A stretch of DNA of 26,622 nt from an uncultured candidate division WPS-2 bacterium (lineage in GTDB: Bacteria > Vulcanimicrobiota > Vulcanimicrobiia > Vulcanimicrobiales > Vulcanimicrobiaceae), in contig CALEYW010000039.1 of NCBI GenBank assembly GCA_937927945.1, forward strand, positions 1 through 26,622, read 5' to 3'. A program made the translations under genes and the position numbers. How positions within the stretch are numbered: the stretch's first letter is position 1; every line of letters begins with the position of its first letter. Below are positions 7,626 to 15,600 of this stretch, piece by piece. The notes beneath the pieces are model-generated. The model did no database searches. It had not been told where the DNA came from and was given only the letters and a program-made list of their open reading frames with translations.

Positions 7626-8228
7626 ATGGCGGATCTTTCGGCTCCGAGACGTGTAGGACGACCCCGCAGCGAGGCCGCCTCATCTCACGCCGCCGTCATG
7701 GACGCCGTGTACCAACTGCTGCAGGAGACCTCGGCCCGGGATCTCACGATGGAGCAGGTCGCGCGGCGGGCGGGGGTCGGCAAGCCGACCCTCTACAAAT
7801 GGTGGCCGACGAAGGCCGCTCTGATCATGGCGATGTTTCATGAACGCCTCGCCGCAACGCCGGAGGTGCCGAATGCCAAGACCGCTGAGGGCGCCATTCG
7901 CGCGAAGATGCAGCGGCTCGTCGCGGAGCTCAACGGGCTGTTCGGCAAGGTGATGGCGGAGCTGATCGCAGAGGGCCAGAGCGAGCCCGATGTGCTGCGC
8001 GACCTCTACGACCGCCACATCAGCGGCCGACGTGCATCTACTGTCGCGGACATCGAACGCGGAAAGGCATCGGGCGAAATACGCCCCGACGTCGACTCCA
8101 ACTTGCTTGTCGATGTCATCTTCGGGCCCGTCTACTACCGCCTGCTGTTGAAGCTCGGGCCGCTGACGGAGGAATACGGCGACGACCTCGTCACCCAAGC
8201 ATTCCGCGGAATAGAAACTACCCAATAA
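7626..8228 (+). CDS. TetR/AcrR-family transcriptional regulator
   Basis: A 200-aa regulator with an N-terminal TetR-type helix-turn-helix at about residues 40-62 (LTMEQVARRAGVGKPTLYKW, then WPTKAAL), preceded by a basic Arg-rich arm. The C-terminal ~130 residues are the ligand-binding and dimerisation domain, with no recognisable ligand class. ATG at 7626 follows AAGG (7619-7622). Divergent transcription from the hydrolase gene across an AT-rich dyad suggests it represses both that gene and itself. Its last codons lie in the stem of a strong hairpin. Confidence 0.9.
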   Translation: MADLSAPRRVGRPRSEAASSHAAVMDAVYQLLQETSARDLTMEQVARRAGVGKPTLYKWWPTKAALIMAMFHERLAATPEVPNAKTAEGAIRAKMQRLVAELNGLFGKVMAELIAEGQSEPDVLRDLYDRHISGRRASTVADIERGKASGEIRPDVDSNLLVDVIFGPVYYRLLLKLGPLTEEYGDDLVTQAFRGIETTQ

Positions 8229-8265
8229 CAAGGGCCCCGCGAATGCGGAGCCCTTGCTATTGGGT
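8220..8265 (+). terminator. Strong hairpin at the TetR gene end
   Basis: ACCCAATA (8220-8227) pairs with TATTGGGT (8258-8265), and the inner CAAGGGC(C)CCGC pairs with GCGG(A)GCCCTTG around a GAAT loop, giving about 20 paired bases with two mismatches. The TetR stop codon (8226-8228) is in the stem. No long T-run follows, so it may act as a terminator, an mRNA 3' stabiliser, or both. Confidence 0.6.
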
Positions 8266-8318
8266 CTCCCTTTCGTTTGGCTTTGAACCCGTCACGCCCC
8301 AGGTTCATCGTTGCGCGC

Positions 8319-8497
8319 TGAATGTGAAATGCGAGACGATGTCGTTGCATCTTAGACGTCTTCGGGCGCGACGGGACGAAACGAAAAACCCTTGATCTAT
8401 CAAGGCTTTTTCGCCGTCTCGACGCGATCACCGGGGAGAGTTTCACAATTCCCCGACTTTTCACAATTATCGCCCAAAACCGGGCCCTAATTGTGAG
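8319..8497. other. Cluster of TTTCACAAT-like motifs in a gene-free gap
   Basis: The gap 8229-8502 has no credible gene. It contains TGAATGTGAAAT (8319-8330), which matches the reverse complement of the dispersed-repeat motif ATTTCACATTGA at 11 of 12 positions. TTTCACAATT occurs at about 8441 and again at about 8459, and AATTGTGA at about 8489 in inverse orientation. These look like diverged or older ends of the same repeat family in both orientations, or a protein-binding site cluster. Confidence 0.4.
8382..8413. terminator. Bidirectional intrinsic terminator
   Basis: CGAAAAA-C-CCTTGAT faces ATCAAGG-C-TTTTTCG around a 2-nt loop. The stem ends in a T-run on either strand, the form of a bidirectional rho-independent terminator. 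It would stop readthrough from TetR and any antisense transcript. Confidence 0.65.
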
Positions 8498-8502
8498 TCA
8501 GC

Positions 8503-8612
8503 TTCAGAACGCTAGAACGCTAGAACGTCAAAACGTCAAAACGGCGCTGTCTCACAATGAATCGCCATTTCACATTGAATCGCCCGCTGGGTTATCATTT
8601 CACATTGAATCC
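8503..8612 (+). repeat. Dispersed repeat, copy 3
   Basis: Four full octamer units (ACGCTAGA twice, ACGTCAAA twice), then the invariant GGCGCTGTCTCACAATGAAT block and TTTCACATTGAATC at about 8568 and 8598 with the spacer CCCGCTGGGTTATCA. Same orientation as the other copies. On its left is the plus-strand TetR gene; on its right is a minus-strand C-terminal remnant that stops at 8663. Confidence 0.9.
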
Positions 8613-8662
8613 TTCCCGGGCTCAGCTGAACCCGAGCGGCCGGCCCAGTTTGCGCCGCCCGC

Positions 8663-8782
8663 CTACGGCGCGATCTCCAGCACATTCTCGAGTTCATGGC
8701 GCGCGGGTTCGAACTGCTCGATACCGGTCGTTTGCGGGGGCGCCCGGATCGCCCCGGGCATCCGCCGACGGCCGAGCGGTCT
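8663..8782 (-). pseudogene. C-terminal remnant of an unidentified minus-strand gene
   Basis: The minus strand here reads as a plausible protein tail with good codon use: MPGAIRAPPQTTGIEQFEP, then ARHELENVLEIAP and a stop at 8663-8665. Upstream of about 8782 the sequence instead becomes homologous to the 10829-10870 region of the DUF6603 operon. This looks like the surviving end of a gene whose 5' part was replaced when the operon or its duplicated edge arrived. I recognise no family. Confidence 0.35.
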
Positions 8783-8819
8783 TGCAGGGACCCGACGCGA
8801 CCCGCGGCAATTCGGCGCC

Positions 8820-8993
8820 ATGGGCGTGGCGGCTCCGACATTATCGTTCGAGCTGTTGACGGCCGGCGGCGGTCCAGCCACGGTTGCGCCGGGGACGACC
8901 ACTCCGCTGATTCTCCAATCGTCGCTCGCGTTCACCGCGGCGCCCGAAGGGTCGACCTGGGCAAGACCGCGGCCGCTGAAGCGGTTCGCGTAA
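8820..8993 (+). pseudogene. Collapsed module-A paralogue at the head of the DUF6603 operon
   Basis: This 57-aa frame is a shrunken copy of the gene at 10870. Its start (PTLSFELLTAGGGPAT, then VAPGTT) matches PTVSFELLGADGNPAT and LVPGTT. SLAFTAA matches ALAFTAA about 135 residues further on in the intact gene, and PEGSTWARPRPL matches PEGFTWTKPQPK about 100 residues beyond that. Two large in-frame deletions therefore explain it. Homology also extends upstream: TTGCAGGGACCCGA at about 8783 matches the end of the 8993-10858 gene. The stop overlaps the next start as TAATG (8991-8995), so translation of the remnant could still couple into the operon. Confidence 0.7.
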
Positions 8994-10858
8994 TGACCCA
9001 CGCAGCCGGATCCCCGCGACAGAAGCCTACCGCGCCGTCCTTCGCGCTCCTCGACGCGGCGGGAAATCCCGCCGTCATTCACGACGACGAGACCGGCGGA
9101 ACGTATACGATCCGCCTCGCCAACGCGTCTGGGTCGCCGCTGGCGCTCGTCGCCGGACCGGCGCTGAGCGAGGACGGTGCGGCCGGTGCGAGCGACGGCG
9201 CGACGCGCTGGTACCTTTCGTTCCCCTCCGTGCTCGACGAGTCGATGCTCGCGAACCTCGTGATCTCGGCCGATGGCTGGACGATCACGCCCTATTCGTT
9301 CAACACCCGCACCTACTGGGGCTTCGTCCCGAACGCCGGCCTGACGGTCGCACCGAACGACGCGGTCGATTTCACGGTCGACGGTCTCGTGGTGACGACG
9401 GGCGAGCGGCTCCGGACGCTGGACCTCACTGTCGACTGGTACGCCGGACCGTCCGCCTTCGAGGCGACGCTCGGGATGAGCGCGCGAGTCGTCATGAACC
9501 CAGCTGCCAACTCGTTCACCGTGCAGGTCGACCCCACAACGGAGAACGTCTACGTTTCCGCGGGCGGGGATGCGTACCCGAACACCGTTCGGCTGATCTT
9601 TCAGAACGGGCCGACCCCGCTGCCCAACAACGGCATCGTCACGATCGAGGTGCCGATCGCTCCGGCGCCGAGCGCGGTGACAACGGCGAACTTCGCGGCG
9701 CAAATCTCGTGTGCGATCGCTACCGAACCGGCGGATTCTTCGTGGACCGTGACCACGACCCAGCCCGAAACCGAAGGCAACGCGGCCTGGATGCTGACGC
9801 CGGGCACGACCGCGTCCGCGCTCGCGCCGGCAGAGTCGCTGGCGGTCGAGCTGCGCAACATCGTCTCGCCCCTCCCGGCGCTCCCGGCGGTCGTGACCAT
9901 CTCCATCGTCGGCTTCGACGGCTTTGCGGACACGACTCCGGAGTGTTCGCTGGTGCTGCGCGCTCTGCCGGCCCCGGTCTTCGTCAATTCGGGCGTAACC
10001 GGGACGACCGGCGCCCAACCCTTCCCCTACGACAGCACGATCAGCGTGTCGTGGGAGACGACGTTCGCGACGTCGCTCTCGCTCGAGTACGACGACGGCA
10101 TCTCGCACGTTATCTACACGAGCGAACAGGACGGTCTTCCGCTCTCGGGGAGTCACGCGTTGCCCAACACGACCGTCGACGCGCAGGTGACGCTCATCGC
10201 GAGCAACAGCCTGAACACGACCCGCACCGTGTTGCCGGTGCTCGTGAGCTTGCCGACGCTGGAGCTGACGGTAACGTCCGGGATCGGCGCCTGGGACTTT
10301 ACGGCCGGGCCCGCCACGATCGTGTATGCCCTGGCCGCATCTCCGGCGGCGCTCGTACAGGGATTTCAGGTGACATCGCCGAGCGGAACGACGGCGCTCG
10401 CGGCGACGGCGACGTCGTGCACCATCACGCAGAGCGCGGGAAGCGGTCAAGTCTCGGTCACGGCAACATTCGCGCGCGGCGTCGATCAAAATCCAAATAC
10501 GATCGACGTCACCGCCGCAGCTCCCGAGATTCCGTCGCTCGCGTCGTATCTCGTCGGGACGTCGTGGGTCGACCCGCAAGACGATCCGACCACCCCGTGG
10601 ATCGTCTTTACCGACGCTACGAACTGCACGCTGGCCGACACACCCCCGACGCCGTATTCGGCCGAAGCGAACGTCGTCCAGGTCCTGCTGCCCGGCGGCG
10701 GCAATTACGTCCCGATTCTCGCGTGGGCACCCCCGAACGTCGCGATGTGGTCGGACGCGAGCGAAACGTTGCAGCAACTGTCACCGGTCGCGGCGTTGCC
10801 GTCGTCGACCGCAACGCTCGGTGGGCTGCATTGCAGGGACCCGAAGCAAGGCGCGTAA
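8993..10858 (+). CDS. Module-A paralogue 1, large beta-rich protein of unknown function
   Basis: A 621-aa protein. It is homologous along its length to the next protein and to the N-terminal ~600 residues of the DUF6603 protein. Shared landmarks are FALLDAAGNPAVIH near residue 17, ATRWYLSFP, YPNTVRLIFQNG (from residue 195), AAQISCAI, FPYDSTISVSWETTFATSLS, HALPNTTVDAQVTL, and a C-terminal unit starting at LASYLVGTSW. Composition is Thr/Val/Ala/Ser-rich with alternating strand patterns, suggesting several Ig-like or beta-sandwich domains; there is no signal peptide, membrane helix or catalytic motif. ATG at 8993 is chosen because it overlaps the preceding stop (TAATG) and gives the same N-terminus as the paralogues. 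The longer open frame back to 8696 has no homology. Function unknown. Confidence 0.8.
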   Translation: MTHAAGSPRQKPTAPSFALLDAAGNPAVIHDDETGGTYTIRLANASGSPLALVAGPALSEDGAAGASDGATRWYLSFPSVLDESMLANLVISADGWTITPYSFNTRTYWGFVPNAGLTVAPNDAVDFTVDGLVVTTGERLRTLDLTVDWYAGPSAFEATLGMSARVVMNPAANSFTVQVDPTTENVYVSAGGDAYPNTVRLIFQNGPTPLPNNGIVTIEVPIAPAPSAVTTANFAAQISCAIATEPADSSWTVTTTQPETEGNAAWMLTPGTTASALAPAESLAVELRNIVSPLPALPAVVTISIVGFDGFADTTPECSLVLRALPAPVFVNSGVTGTTGAQPFPYDSTISVSWETTFATSLSLEYDDGISHVIYTSEQDGLPLSGSHALPNTTVDAQVTLIASNSLNTTRTVLPVLVSLPTLELTVTSGIGAWDFTAGPATIVYALAASPAALVQGFQVTSPSGTTALAATATSCTITQSAGSGQVSVTATFARGVDQNPNTIDVTAAAPEIPSLASYLVGTSWVDPQDDPTTPWIVFTDATNCTLADTPPTPYSAEANVVQVLLPGGGNYVPILAWAPPNVAMWSDASETLQQLSPVAALPSSTATLGGLHCRDPKQGA

Positions 10859-10869
10859 AGTCGGCGCCC

Positions 10870-12666
10870 ATGGCGGGTGCAACGGCTCCCACGGTGTCGT
10901 TCGAGCTGTTGGGCGCCGACGGCAATCCCGCGACGCTCGTGCCGGGGACGACCGCCGCGCTGACCCTTCGTTTGCACAACGCCGGCACCGACGCATTGCA
11001 GCTCGTCGCCGGCCGCCCGGCCGACGAGGACGCCGCAGGCGTCGCGACGGACGGCGCAGTGCGCTGGTACCTGCCGTTTCCAAGCGAGCTTCCGGAGGCG
11101 ACGATCAGCGCGCTCACCTTCGCCTCCGACGGCTGGGCGGCGGCGCCGTACCAGTTTCATGCGCGCACCTATTGGGGATTCGTGCGCCCCGATCACGACG
11201 CGACGCTCGCACCCGGTGCTACGGTCGACTTCGCGTTCGGCGGCTTGGCCGTCCCGATGAGCGTTCCCGCGGCGCTCGCGTTTACCGCGGCGTGGTATTC
11301 GGGCAATCCTGCCGCCGAATCCGACGTCCCGTTCAGTGTTCCGGTCGCTGTCCCGTCCGTGCGCGACACGTTGTCGGCGGTGATCCAGGCTGACAAGGAC
11401 CACGAAAGCGCCGTCTACGTCTCGCAACCGGGTGAGTCGTATCCGAACACCATCATCGTCGCGCTGCAGAACGGAACCGCCCCACTCGATGCGGCCGGGA
11501 CGGTGGAGATCGAAGTGCCGATCACTGCTCTGAGCGCCCCCGGAACCGAGGCCGTCACCACGTCGGAGTTCGCCGCCCAGATCTCGTGCGATGTCCTCTT
11601 CGTGCCGGAAGGCTTCACGTGGACGAAGCCGCAGCCGAAGAGCCTTCCCAACGGGAATGCAGGCTTTGCGCTCTCGCCGACCAGCAGCCCCGCGCTCCCG
11701 GCCGGCGGGACGCTCCAAATCGCGCTCGGCAACATCATCTCGCCGCTGCCGCCGGGCGAGGCGCACATCACCGTTCGATGGTCGAAGTTCGCCGCCGTCG
11801 ACGACGGGAGCGTCGACCTTCCCCTGCTCCTCTCCGCGCTCCCGGCATCGCCCGTCCTCGACTGCGAGATCGTGCCCGCCGGAACGGTCGCCTTCGACAG
11901 CCCGCTGAGCGTCCGCTGGACCACGACCTACGCGACCACGCTCGAGCTCGACTACGACGACGGGATCGCGCCCGTCTCGCTCTCGAGCAAAGGAGACGGC
12001 CTCCCGTTTATCGGGACGCACGCGCTCCCCGACGCAACGGTCGATGCCGTGTTGACCGTGACGGCGTCAAATGTCGGCGGCATCCCGACCGTGACGCCGC
12101 TGCAGATCAGCGTGACGCCGGTCGCGCCGACGTTCACCGTCAGGGCAAACGTCCCCGCGTATTCGTTCGACGACGGCGCTACGGTGCTTGTGGTATACAC
12201 CTTCGACATCGCGCCCACGCGCTTGTTGACCGACCTTCGGGTCACGGTGAACGGAACGGAGCAGTCGATCAAAGGCAAGCCGACGTTTTCGACGACGCTC
12301 ACGGCGGCGACCGGACCGGCGTTCACGGCAATCTTCGGAACCGGCCTCGGTAAGGACCCGCTACGGATTCCGGTAACGCCCACGATGCAGCGGTTCGAAG
12401 ACTTTCTCCCGGGCACGACGTGGACGGGTATCGGCGATGGTGCGCCCACGACCTTGCAATTCGGCGGCGAACACACGATCGACGACGTGACGGGATGGGG
12501 CCCGTGTTATTATTTTGTCGCCTCCGGCAATGGGCTCGTCATCTTCTGGAAAACGGAAGCGCTCGAACTCGGTCAGGCCCTGTGGGTGCCGCCCCTCCTC
12601 ATCCTCCATTGGGCTCCGGGCATCTACGTCGCGCCGACCTGGTCTCTTCTCGAAGTGAAGCGCTAG
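10870..12666 (+). CDS. Module-A paralogue 2, large beta-rich protein of unknown function
   Basis: A 598-aa protein paralogous to its neighbours. It starts PTVSFELLGADGNPATLVPG and carries the shared landmarks AVRWYLPFP, YPNTIIVALQNG (from residue 191), VEIEVPI, AAQISCDV, SPLSVRWTTTYATTLELDYD, HALPDATVDAVLTV and a diverged C-terminal unit beginning FLPGTTW. It has no signal peptide or catalytic motif. ATG at 10870 lies 11 nt after the previous stop and aligns with the paralogues, whereas the open frame back to 9709 only shadows the upstream gene. The stop overlaps the next start as TAGTG (12664-12668). The collapsed copy at 8820 is closest to this paralogue, so it, rather than paralogue 1, was the one duplicated. 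Role unknown; probably an interchangeable or heteromeric partner of the DUF6603 protein. Confidence 0.8.
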   Translation: MAGATAPTVSFELLGADGNPATLVPGTTAALTLRLHNAGTDALQLVAGRPADEDAAGVATDGAVRWYLPFPSELPEATISALTFASDGWAAAPYQFHARTYWGFVRPDHDATLAPGATVDFAFGGLAVPMSVPAALAFTAAWYSGNPAAESDVPFSVPVAVPSVRDTLSAVIQADKDHESAVYVSQPGESYPNTIIVALQNGTAPLDAAGTVEIEVPITALSAPGTEAVTTSEFAAQISCDVLFVPEGFTWTKPQPKSLPNGNAGFALSPTSSPALPAGGTLQIALGNIISPLPPGEAHITVRWSKFAAVDDGSVDLPLLLSALPASPVLDCEIVPAGTVAFDSPLSVRWTTTYATTLELDYDDGIAPVSLSSKGDGLPFIGTHALPDATVDAVLTVTASNVGGIPTVTPLQISVTPVAPTFTVRANVPAYSFDDGATVLVVYTFDIAPTRLLTDLRVTVNGTEQSIKGKPTFSTTLTAATGPAFTAIFGTGLGKDPLRIPVTPTMQRFEDFLPGTTWTGIGDGAPTTLQFGGEHTIDDVTGWGPCYYFVASGNGLVIFWKTEALELGQALWVPPLLILHWAPGIYVAPTWSLLEVKR

Positions 12667-15600
12667 TGCCCGCCCCATCGTTTGCGCTGCTCGACGCGGC
12701 GGGGAACCCCGCGGTGATTCACGAGGACGACACGAGCGCGCAGTACACGATTCGCCTCACGAACCAGTCGCCGGGAACGCTGCCGCTCGTCGCAGGGCCG
12801 CCGCTGAGCGAGGACGACGTAGCGCGCGCGACCGACGGCGCGACGCGGTGGTATCTCAGCTTCCCGGAGAACTACGACGAGTCGGGCGCGGCGAAGCTCG
12901 CGATCTCCGCCGACGGCTGGGCGGTCGCCTCGTATCCGTTCGGAAGCCGCACGTATCTCGGCTTCGTGCCGACCGGGAACGACACGTTGGCGCCTGACGA
13001 CACGGTCGATTTCACCGTCTACGGCCTCGTCGTGAAGAGCAGCAACGCGCTGCACGTGCTCGATCTGAGTGTCGACTGGTACGTCGGGCCCGTCCAGAAC
13101 GCCGCGACGCTCGGCATGAGCGCGCCGGTGGTGAGCCCCGAGGACAACTCGTTCTCTGGCACGCTCGACGCGACGACAACGACCCTCTATGTCTCGGACT
13201 CGAAAGACTATGCGAACACCATCCGGCTGAACTTCCAGAACGGGCCGGCGCCGCTGCCCCAGGGCGGCACCGTGACGATCGAGGTGCCGATCTCACCGGC
13301 GTCCGCCGCCATGACGACGCCGGAGTTCGCGCAGCAGATCTCGTGCGCGATCGCCGGTGATCCGCCCGACTCGCCCTGGGAAGTGACGCCGCAGCCGAGC
13401 GCGGATGGGAATCGTCTCTGGACGTTGACCTCGACGGCCACCGGGACGCAGCCCGCGCTGCAGCCGAACGAGACGTTGGTCGTCGAGATCCGCGACGTCG
13501 TCACCCGCCTCGAAGGATCATCGGCGGTCGTCGTCGTCTCGATCCAGGGCTTCCCGGCCTTTCCGGAGACGATCGAGCAGCCGCTCCCGCTTACGCTCCT
13601 GACGCTTCCGCAGCCGACGATCTCCGGTTACATCAGCCAAACTTCGAATAGTGGGGCCGCCGGGGCGCAACCGTTCCCGTACGACAGCGCGATCAGCGTA
13701 ACGTGGAACAGCGAGTTCGCGACCGCCGTCTCCATCGCATACGACGACAGCATCGCGAAGACGGCGTACGCGCATGGTGTACCGCTCTCGGGAGCGCAGG
13801 ATCTGCCGCTGACGACCGTCGATGCGATCGTCACGCTCGTCGCAACGAACGACCGGTTCTCGTCGACGACCACGCTGCCGATCGCGGTCGTGCCGACGGC
13901 GCTCACGCTGACCGTAACGTCGGGGATCGCGGCGTGGGATTTCAACCCTCCGAGCTCGCAGGCGTCCCAAGCTCCCGGACCGCCGACGGTCACGTATACG
14001 ATCGCCGCCACGCCCGCCCGGCTGTTGACGGGCCTCGCCGCGACGACGCCGGCCGGGACGACCGTGCTGGAGCCGACCGCAACGTCGTTCGCCTTCACGC
14101 AGACAGCCGCGAGCGGGCAGCTCTCGATCGCCGCAACCTTCGGCGGCGGGATCGGAGCGGATCAGAAACCGACGACGGTGACCCTCACGACGGAAGCGCC
14201 GGCGATTACGCCGCTCCCGTCCTATCTGATCGGCACGTCCTGGTCGGACCCATCGGACCCGTCGGGAACCTTCACGTTCGCCGATGCCCAAACGATCAGC
14301 ATTCCGCCCATAGCCCCCTACATTCCGGACCGGATTCCGTACGTCGAAGACGGCAACATCATCTTCATCCCACAGCCGGCTGACTTTTCTATGTCCTGGA
14401 TGTGGACGCCGCCGCGGATCACCAACTCGGAGAGCGAGACCGCGTATACGCAGAACAACCCGCCGCCGCTACCGTCGTCGATGACGACGATCACGCCGCC
14501 GGGTGCGCTGCCGAGATCGCACGCGGCCGTCGTCGAAGATCCCCTGCCGTTCGATCCGCCGAAGCCGTGGGTGCTCGGGACGATCATGGCGGATCTCGCG
14601 TCGCGTTTCGGCGTCTCCCTGCCGTGGCTCAACGGAACGCTCGCGCTCGACACCGTGTCGTTGACCGCGGAGGGCACGCAGTCGGGGACGTGCACGCTCG
14701 GCGGCGCGCTCGCGCTTGGGAAGTCGAGCCGGTTCGACGCGAGCGTCTCGTTCGCGAAGGGCGACGACGGCAAGAAGACGTTTTCCATTACCGGGACGAT
14801 CACGGTTGAGGACGTCGTGCTCGCGATCGCGGCGGCCCAGGGCGACGCGGTCGACGTCTCGCTGACCTCGAGCGCAGGAATCACGCTGGCGCGGATCGCC
14901 GGCTGGTTCGGCATCGACCTCTCCGACAACGTCGGTCCCGTCGTTCACACAATCGCCATCCACCACGACCTGAGCGGCAAGGGCAACGGCTTCTCCGCGA
15001 CCTCAGATCGGATCACCGCGCTCGCCGCGAGCGACGGAACGAACCGCCTCGTGACGATCGATGTCGCGGTCGGCCTGACGTTCGTGCACACCGGCCTCAC
15101 CGTGCCCGGCGTCACCGTCGACGTCGACTTCGGCGCGAAGAGCGTGCAGCTCGCGATCGCGAACGCCGCCCTCGACGAAGACGCGGTAACGGCGCTCGGC
15201 ACGCTGCTGCCGCCGAGCACGGCCTTCGCCGTTGCGCAACTGCCGCTCGCCGCCGGCGCGACGCTCGCGATCTCGCTCGTCCTCGGCCCGGACACGAACG
15301 TCTACGCGCTGCCGCTCTCCAAGCAAGACGACGGCAACGGCAACGGCGACAAGCCCAGCCTCTCCGAGGCGGCCCAGGCATCGACGACCGCGACGCTCGG
15401 CATCCACGTCGACAAGTCGATCGGACCGATCCACCTCGAGCGCCTGACGATCGGGTACAGCGACGGGACCGTCACGCTCGGAATCGAGGGCGGTTTCGCG
15501 CTCGACGGTCTGACGCTCGACTTCGAAGGGCTGCAGATCGACGGGACGTTCGGCGACGACACGATCGGCGTCGACTTGTCGGGCCTCGCGCTCGCGCTGC

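Noticed and set aside
8229..8502. tRNA or small RNA gene in the gap after TetR
   Set aside because: No cloverleaf with T-loop GTTCGA-like sequence was found. The structures present are terminator-type hairpins.
8696..8992. Extended N-terminus for module-A paralogue 1 from 8696
   Set aside because: This part overlaps the minus-strand remnant and the collapsed paralogue in another frame. ATG 8993 aligns with the other copies.
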